Shown: positions 30,582-37,100 of the stretch, one piece after another
How positions within the stretch are numbered: the first letter of the stretch is position 1
Layout: every line of letters starts with the position of its first letter
NCBI RefSeq assembly: GCF_014180715.1
Contig: NZ_JACEFC010000023.1
Coordinates: 1-47,122 of the forward strand
Reading direction: 5' to 3'
DNA from: Nocardioides stalactiti
GTDB lineage: Bacteria; Actinomycetota; Actinomycetes; Propionibacteriales; Nocardioidaceae
Length of the DNA: 47,122 nt
Notes under the pieces: generated by a model
Database searches by the model: none
What the model was told of the DNA's origin: nothing
The model's input: the letters and a program-made list of their open reading frames with translations, nothing else
Translations under genes and position numbers: made by a program

Positions 30582-32708
30582 TCAGCCGGACTCGCGGATG
30601 CCGAACCGCTCGTAGACCCGGCGCAGCGGGCGCGGCGCCCACCAGTTCGCCTCGCCGAGCAGCCGCATGAGCGCCGGCACCAGCAGCCCCCGCACGATGG
30701 TCGAGTCGATGAGGACGCCGAGCGCCATCGCGATCGCGATCTGCTTCATGAAGAACACCGGACTGACCGCGAACGCCAGGAAGACCACGGCGATCATCAC
30801 CGCCGCGGCGCTGATGATCCGGCCGGTCCGGGCGACCCCCTCGGCCACGGCGTCCTCGTTGGACAGGCCGGTGTCGTGGAGCTCCTTGATGCGGGCCATG
30901 ACCAGCACTGCGTAGTCGGTCGCCAACGCGAACGTCACCGCGAACAGGAAGACAAGGCTGGTCACCTCGACGGCGTACGGCCCCGGATAGTCGAGCAGCT
31001 GGGTGCCGACCTGGTGCTCGAAGACGATGACCAGGATGCCGAGCACCGCCGCGAGCGTGAGTGCGTTCATGAGGAGGGTCTTGAGCGGGAGGATCACCGA
31101 TCCCGTCAGCAGGAACAGCAGCACGACCGTGAGCACGACGATGAGCAGGATGACCGGCAGCGCGTTGTCGACGAGGCTGTCCTTCTCGTCGATGAACCGG
31201 GCGGTGTTGCCGGTGACGAGCAGCTCGCCTCCGGCCACATCGATGTCGCGGATCTCCCGGACCGCGTCCTGCGCGGGGCTTTCCAACGCAGGGGACGCCA
31301 ACGTGACCGTCGCGTAGGCGACCCCGTCGCCGGCGACCGCGAACGGTGCGACGGCGCGGACCTCCTCGACGGACTCGATCTGGCTCGTGACAGCCAGCAG
31401 CTCGTCGTCGTCGACGTCGCCGGTGATCGCGACGGACACGCCCTCCACGAGCGCGCGGCCGTAGCTGTCCTCGATGTAGTTGTTGACGTCGTAGGACTGC
31501 TGACCTGGGGGCACGGCCTGGGCGCTGGGGCCGGTCAGGGTGGTCGAGAGCAGCGGCGCGGCGAGGGCGAGCAGGAAGGCTGAGGTGGCGACGGCGACGA
31601 CGACCGGCCGCCGCATGACGGCACGTGCGAGCCGGTGCCAGCGGTCGGACGTGGCCGACACCGCCGGACCGCGCCGGATGGACAGCGCGTCGATCCTGGG
31701 ACCCAGGACCACGAGCAGCGCCGGGACGACGAGGACGGCCATGAAGGCGCTGAGCACGCCGACCGTCAACCCGGCGGCACCGATCGAGTAGAGGAACCGC
31801 TGCGGCATCAGCATGAGTGCCGCCATCGCACCCGCGACGGTGAGGCCGGAGAACAGGCTGGCCCGTCCGGCCGTCTGGACCGCACGCCGGTGGGCTTCCG
31901 CGGTCCGGCCGTGCGCCTCGACCTCCTCGCGATAGCGGGACACGAGGAGCAACGCGTAGTCGACCGCGAGACCGAGACTCAGGGCGGTCGCGATGTTGAG
32001 AGCGAACAGCGAGGTGTCGACGAAGGTCGACATCACGCGCAGCGCGAAGAGGGTGCCGAGGATCGAGAGCACGCCGAGGATGAGCGGGACCGCCGCGGCG
32101 ACGACGCTGCGGAAGACGAGCAACAACAGCAGGCCGAGCAGCGGGAACGCGATCAGCTCGGCCGAGGTGAGGTCCTTCCGGGTCTGGTCGTTGACCTCGT
32201 TGAAGCCGGGCGCGAAGCCGCCGTACCCCACGTCGAGCAGGTCGGAGGTGGCCCGTTCTCGAACGGACTCGTCGGCGAGGCCACCCTCGTCCTCGAGGTC
32301 GGTCGTGGTGAGCTGCGCCGGGAGGACGACGGACCTGCCGTCCTCGGCGACCAGGCCCGGGACGGGCTCCTCGAGCGGGTTCACGACGCGGCCGACGTAG
32401 TCGGCGCCGCGCATCTCCTCGGCCAGCCGTGCGACTTCGGCGACGACCTCCGGGTCCTCGATGTCGAGGACGCCGCCGTCCCGGGCGCGCACGAGCACGA
32501 CCAGCCCCGGCTCGGCGCCGAAGCCCAGCGCGTCGGCCAGCACCTCGTTGGCGATCTCGCTCTCGGAGTCGGGGTCGGTGAACCCAGCGGCCTTGAGGTG
32601 GTGCTCGACGTCGTGGCCGAAGAAGCCGGCGACGGCCGCGAAGAGGAATGCGCCGAGGAGGATCTTGCGGGGGTGGCCCCAGGTCAGCCGGGAGATGGCG
32701 TCGAGCAT
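30582..32708 (-). CDS. MMPL family transporter
   Basis: A 708-residue MmpL/RND-type exporter with two-fold symmetry: a single helix, an extracytoplasmic domain and a helix bundle, repeated. The first bundle has ALSLGLAVDYALLLVSRYRE and the second TFALATDYAVLVMARIKELH, each with the buried Asp-Tyr pair used for proton coupling. The N-terminus ISRLTWGHPRKILLGAFLFA and the length are normal for short MMPL proteins of actinobacteria; no helical repeat insertion is present, unlike 7162-10203. TAGCGT (32715-32720) is 6 nt from the ATG (leaderless type). Divergent from an HxlR regulator that probably controls it. Cargo unknown, perhaps lipids or a toxic compound. Confidence 0.9.
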   Translation of the reverse strand: MLDAISRLTWGHPRKILLGAFLFAAVAGFFGHDVEHHLKAAGFTDPDSESEIANEVLADALGFGAEPGLVVLVRARDGGVLDIEDPEVVAEVARLAEEMRGADYVGRVVNPLEEPVPGLVAEDGRSVVLPAQLTTTDLEDEGGLADESVRERATSDLLDVGYGGFAPGFNEVNDQTRKDLTSAELIAFPLLGLLLLLVFRSVVAAAVPLILGVLSILGTLFALRVMSTFVDTSLFALNIATALSLGLAVDYALLLVSRYREEVEAHGRTAEAHRRAVQTAGRASLFSGLTVAGAMAALMLMPQRFLYSIGAAGLTVGVLSAFMAVLVVPALLVVLGPRIDALSIRRGPAVSATSDRWHRLARAVMRRPVVVAVATSAFLLALAAPLLSTTLTGPSAQAVPPGQQSYDVNNYIEDSYGRALVEGVSVAITGDVDDDELLAVTSQIESVEEVRAVAPFAVAGDGVAYATVTLASPALESPAQDAVREIRDIDVAGGELLVTGNTARFIDEKDSLVDNALPVILLIVVLTVVLLFLLTGSVILPLKTLLMNALTLAAVLGILVIVFEHQVGTQLLDYPGPYAVEVTSLVFLFAVTFALATDYAVLVMARIKELHDTGLSNEDAVAEGVARTGRIISAAAVMIAVVFLAFAVSPVFFMKQIAIAMALGVLIDSTIVRGLLVPALMRLLGEANWWAPRPLRRVYERFGIRESG

Positions 32709-32714
32709 GGCGGC

Positions 32715-32720
32715 ACGCTA
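32715..32720 (-). promoter_or_regulatory. -10-like element of the MMPL gene (leaderless type)
   Basis: TAGCGT on the minus strand, 6 nt before the ATG. Confidence 0.4.
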
Positions 32721-32728
32721 GCAGCGTC

Positions 32729-32745
32729 AGTTTCTCAAGGGAACT
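32729..32745. promoter_or_regulatory. Candidate HxlR operator in the mmpL-hxlR divergent promoter
   Basis: AGTTTC-N5-GGAACT is an inverted repeat with one mismatch. It lies at the -35 position of both leaderless-type promoters (32715-32720 and 32754-32759), so binding would block both directions. Confidence 0.45.
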
Positions 32746-32753
32746 CAGTCGGC

Positions 32754-32759
32754 TAGGGT
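32754..32759 (+). promoter_or_regulatory. -10-like element of the hxlR gene (leaderless type)
   Basis: TAGGGT, 6 nt before the ATG at 32766. Confidence 0.4.
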
Positions 32760-32765
32760 GGCCCG

Positions 32766-33275
32766 ATGCGCAGGGAGGACTTCGGCGAGGCGAGCTGCAC
32801 GGTCGCCCGCACCATGGACATCATCGGCGACCCGTGGACGCCGCTGGTGCTGCGCGACGTCGCGCTCGGCATCTCCCGCTTCGACGCCGTCCAGGCCAAC
32901 CTCGGGATCTCCCGCAAGGTGCTCACGCAGCGGCTCCAGGCGCTCGTCGACCACGAGGTCGTCGAGCGGATCGCCTACCAGGAGCGGCCGGTGCGCTACG
33001 ACTACGTGCTCACCGCCAAGGGCCAGGACCTCGCCCTCGTGCTGCTCGCGATCCAGTCCTTCGGCGACAAGTGGCTGATGCCTGGCCAGGAGCCGCTGAT
33101 CTGGCACCACCTGACGTGTGACCACGACACCTCGCCCCAGATCTCGTGCCGCCACTGCGGCGGCGAGCTGCGCCCCGGCGAGGCCGTCCCGCGCCGCGGA
33201 CCGGGATTCGCGGAGGACGAATGGCCCGCCGTCGGCGCGGCGCTCGACGCGGTCGCGCCCTTCCTCGAGCGATGA
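32766..33275 (+). CDS. HxlR family winged-helix regulator with C-terminal Cys motif
   Basis: A 169-residue HxlR-type (MarR-like) DNA-binding protein. SCTVARTMDIIGDPWTPLVL matches the family's C-[SP]-x-x-x-x-x-x-[IL]-x-G-[KD]-W-[TS] start. The recognition helix region is LGISRKVLTQRLQALVDHEV, followed by wing YQERPVRYDYVLTAKG. After the HxlR domain (to about residue 105) comes a tail with CDHD, then CRHCGGEL, a possible zinc-binding cluster with few ligands. The conserved Cys near residue 11 is often redox- or electrophile-sensing in this family. It is divergent from an MMPL exporter by 57 nt and probably controls it. Confidence 0.88.
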   Translation: MRREDFGEASCTVARTMDIIGDPWTPLVLRDVALGISRFDAVQANLGISRKVLTQRLQALVDHEVVERIAYQERPVRYDYVLTAKGQDLALVLLAIQSFGDKWLMPGQEPLIWHHLTCDHDTSPQISCRHCGGELRPGEAVPRRGPGFAEDEWPAVGAALDAVAPFLER

Positions 33276-33372
33276 ACAAGCAAAGTTTTACTCTTCAAGG
33301 TCACGCACCCGGGGCAGGAGTGGGCCTAGCCTGACCGGCACCCACTGCTCCATTTCGGAAGGACCCACCACC

Positions 33373-33663
33373 ATGAAGCGCATCGGTCTGCCTCTCGGCG
33401 CGACCCTCCTCGCCGTCGGCCTCTCCCTCTCGGCGTGCAGCAGCGGCCCGCCGAGCAAGGGCGACCTCTCGGACTCCCTGGTCGAGAACGCCGGCGTCTC
33501 CGAGGACCAGGGCGACTGCGTCGCCGACGAGCTCCTCGACTCCGACCTGAGCGACGACCAGCTCAACGCGATCGCCGATGACGACCGCTCCGACCTCTCC
33601 GGCGACGAGGAGGACGAGGCCGTCGAGGTCATCGCCGAGGCCGTCACCAAGTGCCTCACCTGA
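33373..33663 (+). CDS. Small acidic lipoprotein
   Basis: A 96-residue protein with a lipoprotein signal: MKRIGLPLGATLLAVGLSLS followed by A-C, giving lipobox L-S-A-C with lipidated Cys22. Start ATG 33373 has GGAAGGA upstream; longer frames lack a signal. The mature part is very acidic (many D/E) with two cysteines (in DQGDCVADEL and TKCLT), which could form a disulfide. The pattern DCVADELLDSDLSDDQLNAI, ending in a conserved C-terminal Cys, is seen in many small actinobacterial secreted proteins of unknown function. It is monocistronic, followed by a strong hairpin. Confidence 0.8.
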   Translation: MKRIGLPLGATLLAVGLSLSACSSGPPSKGDLSDSLVENAGVSEDQGDCVADELLDSDLSDDQLNAIADDDRSDLSGDEEDEAVEVIAEAVTKCLT

Positions 33664-33676
33664 TCCACTGACGCAT

Positions 33677-33716
33677 CGACGAGGGCCCGCAGCCACCTGG
33701 CTGCGGGCCCTCGTCG
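33677..33716. terminator. Strong intrinsic-type hairpin after the lipoprotein gene
   Basis: A perfect 19-bp stem (33677-33695 with 33698-33716) and a 2-nt loop, starting 13 nt after the stop. The core is GGGCCCGCAGCC/GGCTGCGGGCCC. There is no T-tract. It may also stop transcripts from the TetR gene on the other strand, which ends at 33822. Confidence 0.85.
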
Positions 33717-33821
33717 CGTGTCGTCGGCAAGGCCGTGCACCGGGCGTTCCGCGACGCCTGACCACGGCGCCCAGCCGCCGGGCCGTCAGCCCGCCCAGGG
33801 CTTCTCGGTCATCGCGCCACC

Positions 33822-34487
33822 TCAGGCCGGCGGCGTGAGCATCGGGACCAGGTAGCGACGTGCGAGCGCGGCCAGCTGCTCGTCGTCGTCGAGGTCGACC
33901 TGCGTGCTCGGGGTGAGCAGCATCGACATCGTCAACCGGACCATCAGCTCCGCGACGACGTCGACGTCGACATCAGGACCCACGTTGCCGGCGACCTGCT
34001 CGCGACGGAGCTGACCGGCGACGAAGCCCCCGACGGCAGCCAGGGTGCGGCCGCGCTCACCCATGATCGAGGGGCCGAGCAGCTGGGGCTCGTCGGTCAT
34101 CAGCCCGGCCATCAGCGGGTTGCGGCGTACCGCCCGCAGGGAGCTGACGAACCCGAGGACAACCCGCTCGCCGACGTCGGTGGCCCGGCTGATGTCGGCC
34201 AGGAACTCGTCGAGATAACGGCGGAACTCGCGCAGCACGACCTGCTCGACGAGCACCTCCTTGGAGGTCACGCGGCGATAGACGGTGATCCGGGAGAGTC
34301 CTGCCCGCTGAGCCACGTCGTCCATGGTCGTGCGCTGGACGCCCTGCCGGCAGAACAGGTCGTACGCCGCGTCGAGGACGGCTGCGTCCGGCTCGTCACG
34401 ATCGGCCCCCGCCACCACGTCGGCTAGGGCACGCGCGAGCAGCGACGTCGGCTCGCCGAGCCCGGGTCCGTCGACCGGTGTGCGCAC
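33822..34487 (-). CDS. TetR family regulator, probable LcpR-type repressor of the rubber oxygenase gene
   Basis: A 221-residue TetR protein starting at GTG 34485-34487 with GGGAGGG upstream; the frame beyond runs into the operator and is not coding. The helix-turn-helix lies at about residues 32-76: VLDAAYDLFCRQGVQRTTMD, then VAQRAGLSRITVYRRVTSKE. The C-terminal ligand domain is helical and carries LVRLTMSMLL. It is divergent from an lcp-like gene. TetR regulators called LcpR are known to repress lcp in Gordonia and Streptomyces, so this is the likely counterpart, acting at 34547-34581. Confidence 0.85.
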   Translation of the reverse strand: MRTPVDGPGLGEPTSLLARALADVVAGADRDEPDAAVLDAAYDLFCRQGVQRTTMDDVAQRAGLSRITVYRRVTSKEVLVEQVVLREFRRYLDEFLADISRATDVGERVVLGFVSSLRAVRRNPLMAGLMTDEPQLLGPSIMGERGRTLAAVGGFVAGQLRREQVAGNVGPDVDVDVVAELMVRLTMSMLLTPSTQVDLDDDEQLAALARRYLVPMLTPPA

Positions 34488-34546
34488 CTGACCACCCTCC
34501 CATGACCCTGGGCGACCGCTGGGGCTTGTGCCCGGCGGTCGTCGCC

Positions 34547-34581
34547 TGATACAAAGATACGTGTTGCGTACCATCGTATCA
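34547..34581. promoter_or_regulatory. Nested 35-bp palindromic operator between tetR and lcp
   Basis: Outer arms are TGATAC (34547-34552) and GTATCA (34576-34581), perfect. Inner arms are GATACG (34556-34561) and CGTACC (34567-34572), one mismatch. All share the centre 34564. Each half thus has two GATAC-type elements 9 bp apart, which would suit two repressor dimers. It lies 20 nt before the lcp ATG. Confidence 0.7.
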
Positions 34582-34600
34582 CCAGCGAAAGGGGACCAGG

Positions 34601-35818
34601 ATGGCGGAGCTCAGCAGGAGGCGGCTTCTCATCGGCGGCGGCGTCCTCGGCGCGGCTGGCACCTTGGGCGTCGTCGCCCCTGCCGCCTGGACCTGGGCCG
34701 CCTCCGGTTCGGTGGCCGGCACCGGCACCGGGATGGACCCCAAGCTCGTCTGGGACGACGAGGCGGACTCCGTCGTCGCGGCGCTCTTCGAGCGCGGTGA
34801 GGTCGACCGCGTCAACGAGCTCCTCGCCGGCTGGACCCACAACGACCAGCCGCTCCCGGCCGGCCTCCCGGCCGACCTCCACGCGTTCCTCGAGCGGGCC
34901 CGTCAGCTCCCGAGCTGGGCCGACCAGGCAAAGCTCGCCCGCGTCTTCGACTTCTACGAGCGCCGCGGCCTCTACCTCGGCGTCCTCTACGGCCTCGGCA
35001 GCGGCATGATGAGCTGCGTCATCCCGCGCGAGGCCCGCGCCGTCTACTACTCCGCCGGTGGCGCGGACATGAAGGACCGGATCGCCAAGACCGCCAAGCT
35101 GGGCTACGACATCGGCGCCGAGAACGCCTACGCCGCGGGCGGCCAGATGATCGTGACCTGCGTGAAGACCCGCCTCACCCATGCGGCGGTGCGGCACCTG
35201 CTTCCGCAGTCCGGGCACTGGCGCGCGTCCGCTCCCGAGATCAAACCGATCAGCCAGGCCGACATCATGGTCACCTGGCACAGCCTGGCGACGTTCTCGA
35301 AGAACAAGCTGGCTGCCTGGGGCGTGTCCCTGCCCGCATCGGACGCAACGGCGTTCCTGCACCTGTGGCAGATCACCGCGCACATGCTGGGCGTCAAGGA
35401 CGAGTACATCCCGGCCACCTGGGACGAGGCCGCCACCCAGTCGCGCCAGGTGCTCGACCCGATCCTCGCGCCGACACCTGAAGGCGTGGAGCTCGCGCAC
35501 ATCCTCGTGAACCTGGCCGCCGAGTACGACCAGGGCCTGTCCCGCCCGATGCTCGAGTCGTTCACCCGCTACACCCTGGGCAACCAGATCGCCGACTGGC
35601 TCGAGCTCCCTCCGCACCCCCCGATCGACAACGCCATCAAGGCCGGCTGGCCGCCGTTCATCAAGATGCGGGAGGCAGGCCTCGCGCTGCCGCTCCTCGT
35701 GCCCCAGCTGTACTGGACCTTCGACGAGTTCCTGAGGCGGGGCGTTCTGTTCTTCCTCAGCGAGGGCAAGCGGGTCAACATCACGATGCCCACGGGGAAC
35801 AACCCGAACTACAGCTGA
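34601..35818 (+). CDS. lcp: Latex-clearing protein-like rubber oxygenase (DUF2236, Tat-secreted)
   Basis: A 405-residue secreted b-type haem dioxygenase of the Lcp family, which cleaves cis-1,4-polyisoprene double bonds. The twin-arginine signal LSRRRLLIGGGVLGAAGTLG is at residues 4-23. Residues shown to matter in Streptomyces sp. K30 Lcp are all present with a constant 4-residue shift: Arg164, Lys167 and Thr168 are R160, K163 and T164 here (KDRIAKTAKLG). The haem ligand His198 is H194 (KTRLTHAAVRHLL). Length matches LcpK30. Start has AAAGGGGACC upstream. No oxiB or latA is adjacent. It could act on another isoprenoid, but the match is strong. Divergent TetR and nested operator indicate inducible expression. 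Confidence 0.88.
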   Translation: MAELSRRRLLIGGGVLGAAGTLGVVAPAAWTWAASGSVAGTGTGMDPKLVWDDEADSVVAALFERGEVDRVNELLAGWTHNDQPLPAGLPADLHAFLERARQLPSWADQAKLARVFDFYERRGLYLGVLYGLGSGMMSCVIPREARAVYYSAGGADMKDRIAKTAKLGYDIGAENAYAAGGQMIVTCVKTRLTHAAVRHLLPQSGHWRASAPEIKPISQADIMVTWHSLATFSKNKLAAWGVSLPASDATAFLHLWQITAHMLGVKDEYIPATWDEAATQSRQVLDPILAPTPEGVELAHILVNLAAEYDQGLSRPMLESFTRYTLGNQIADWLELPPHPPIDNAIKAGWPPFIKMREAGLALPLLVPQLYWTFDEFLRRGVLFFLSEGKRVNITMPTGNNPNYS

Positions 35819-35828
35819 CACTGCGACC

Positions 35829-35842
35829 TAGAACACGTTCTC
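35829..35842. promoter_or_regulatory. KstR-like box upstream of the hotdog thioesterase
   Basis: TAGAACACGTTCTC matches the KstR 14-mer TNNAACNNGTTNNA except the last base and contains AGAAC-N2-GTTCT. It lies at the -35 position of the leaderless-type promoter at 35862-35867. Confidence 0.6.
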
Positions 35843-35861
35843 ATTTGGGGTCGTGGGCCGC

Positions 35862-35867
35862 TAGATT
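35862..35867 (+). promoter_or_regulatory. -10-like element of the hotdog thioesterase gene (leaderless type)
   Basis: TAGATT, 6 nt before the ATG at 35874. No Shine-Dalgarno between. Confidence 0.45.
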
Positions 35868-35873
35868 CGACGG

Positions 35874-36557
35874 ATGTCCGGCCTGACCCTGTCGTCGTTC
35901 TCCTTCGAGGACGTACCGACGAGCGAGATCGATGCCGCGGAGGCGTTGTACGGCGGCCTCGCCGACGACGTCCGCACCCTCAACGACCTCACCATCCGCA
36001 CGCGAGTCGACGCCGACGCGGTGGGCGAAGCGCGGGCGCTGCTCCAGCGGGCGGTGGCACTGCTCGCCCAGGATGCGCCGCCCGGCCCGGCGGGCATCCA
36101 CTACAACGACGAGGGCCGGTCCTGGAACTGGGGCAACGCCGTTGTCGGGGTCCGCAACGCGGTCGCCCCGCCCGTGGAGCTGGAGTGGCACGACGACGGG
36201 ACCGTCGGGTCCGCGTTGACCCTGGGCGCGCCGTACGAGGGTCCGCCGGGCAGTGTCCACGGCGGCGTCTCGGCGATGGTGCTCGACCACCTCATGGGAG
36301 AGACCGCGAGCGCGCGGCACTCCCGGGTGACGGTGACCGGCACGCTGTCACTGCGTTACGTCCAGCCTCTCCCCCTCGGCCCGGTGCGGATGGCCGCGCG
36401 GATCGCCGAGGAGGCCGGCCGCAAGGTGACGGTCACCGCGTGGATCTCGGCGGACACCGCGGACGCGACCCCCTCGGTCGAGGCGACGGGGTTGTTCATC
36501 GTTCCTCGCTGGGCCCAGGAGCCCGACGCTCCCAGCGGGATCGGCTCGCTGGACTGA
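35874..36557 (+). CDS. PaaI-type hotdog thioesterase family protein
   Basis: A 227-residue protein with an N-terminal extension (about 1-110, including a W-N-W-G segment) and a C-terminal hotdog domain. PPGSVHGGVSAMVLDHLMGE carries the family's G-x-x-H-G-G and acidic residue of the active helix. TVTGTLSLRYVQPLPLGPVR is the following strand pair. PaaI-like hotdog enzymes hydrolyse acyl-CoA thioesters. The KstR-like box upstream suggests a role in sterol or terpenoid catabolism (inference). Ends 18 nt before the converging hypothetical gene. Confidence 0.8.
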   Translation: MSGLTLSSFSFEDVPTSEIDAAEALYGGLADDVRTLNDLTIRTRVDADAVGEARALLQRAVALLAQDAPPGPAGIHYNDEGRSWNWGNAVVGVRNAVAPPVELEWHDDGTVGSALTLGAPYEGPPGSVHGGVSAMVLDHLMGETASARHSRVTVTGTLSLRYVQPLPLGPVRMAARIAEEAGRKVTVTAWISADTADATPSVEATGLFIVPRWAQEPDAPSGIGSLD

Positions 36558-36575
36558 GAGGACGGGCCTGTTCCG

Positions 36576-36983
36576 TCAGTGCGCGACGAGCCCGGCACCG
36601 TCGGCCGGCGCGATCTCGCTGCTCTCGAGCAACGGGGCCACCTCGAAGCACACGTCGGCATCGGGGAACTCGCGCTTCCACTCCGCCGTCTCGGCCGCGG
36701 CGGCGACCAGGGCCTGGGCACGGGAGGGGTAGGGACCGAAGCAGCGTGCGCCCTCCCCGAGCGCGATCACCACGTGCGGTCCCGACGCCTCTTCGTCCTC
36801 CCATCGCGCGAGGCAGCGAGCGAGCACCTCGACGACCGAGGGCGGTAGGACGTCGGACCGTTGCCGGCCCAGCTGGATGACGTCCGCTTCTCCCGCCGTA
36901 CCGACCACGTGCAGTCGTCGTTGCGGGCGCAGTCCGCCGTTCCCCGTGTCGATGCGTGTCTCGCGCCGTGTCCCCGTCTGCAT
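36576..36983 (-). CDS. Hypothetical protein
   Basis: A 135-residue soluble protein not recognised. The ribosome binding site GGGAGGGGAG sits 7 nt before the ATG, which supports it over the overlapping plus-strand frames. The N-terminus is basic (about 1-25), then HVVGTAGEADVIQLGRQRSD and a helical segment VVEVLARCLARWEDEE. The central AQALVAAAAETAEWKREFPD (about 88-107) is helix-forming. No membrane segment. The promoter region (37067-37099) shares three sequence blocks with that of the GEVED protein gene, so the two may be controlled together. Confidence 0.55.
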   Translation of the reverse strand: MQTGTRRETRIDTGNGGLRPQRRLHVVGTAGEADVIQLGRQRSDVLPPSVVEVLARCLARWEDEEASGPHVVIALGEGARCFGPYPSRAQALVAAAAETAEWKREFPDADVCFEVAPLLESSEIAPADGAGLVAH

Positions 36984-37066
36984 GGCGTGCTCCCCTCCCT
37001 TGTGCCGACAACCATCGCGGTGACCCGCTCGGCTGCTTTTCCCTGTCTGATGGACGTGTGGGAAGG

Positions 37067-37099
37067 GGGGATTCTTACGCGGTTCGGTGAAGAATTTTC
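37067..37099. repeat. Left copy of an imperfect direct repeat flanking the GEVED gene
   Basis: Blocks GATTCTTACGC (37070-37080), TTCGG (37083-37087) and AGAATTTT (37091-37098) recur in the same order, with different spacing, at 39921-39966. It lies at the 3' end of the GEVED gene and upstream of 36576-36983. Confidence 0.6.
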
Positions 37100-37100
37100 G

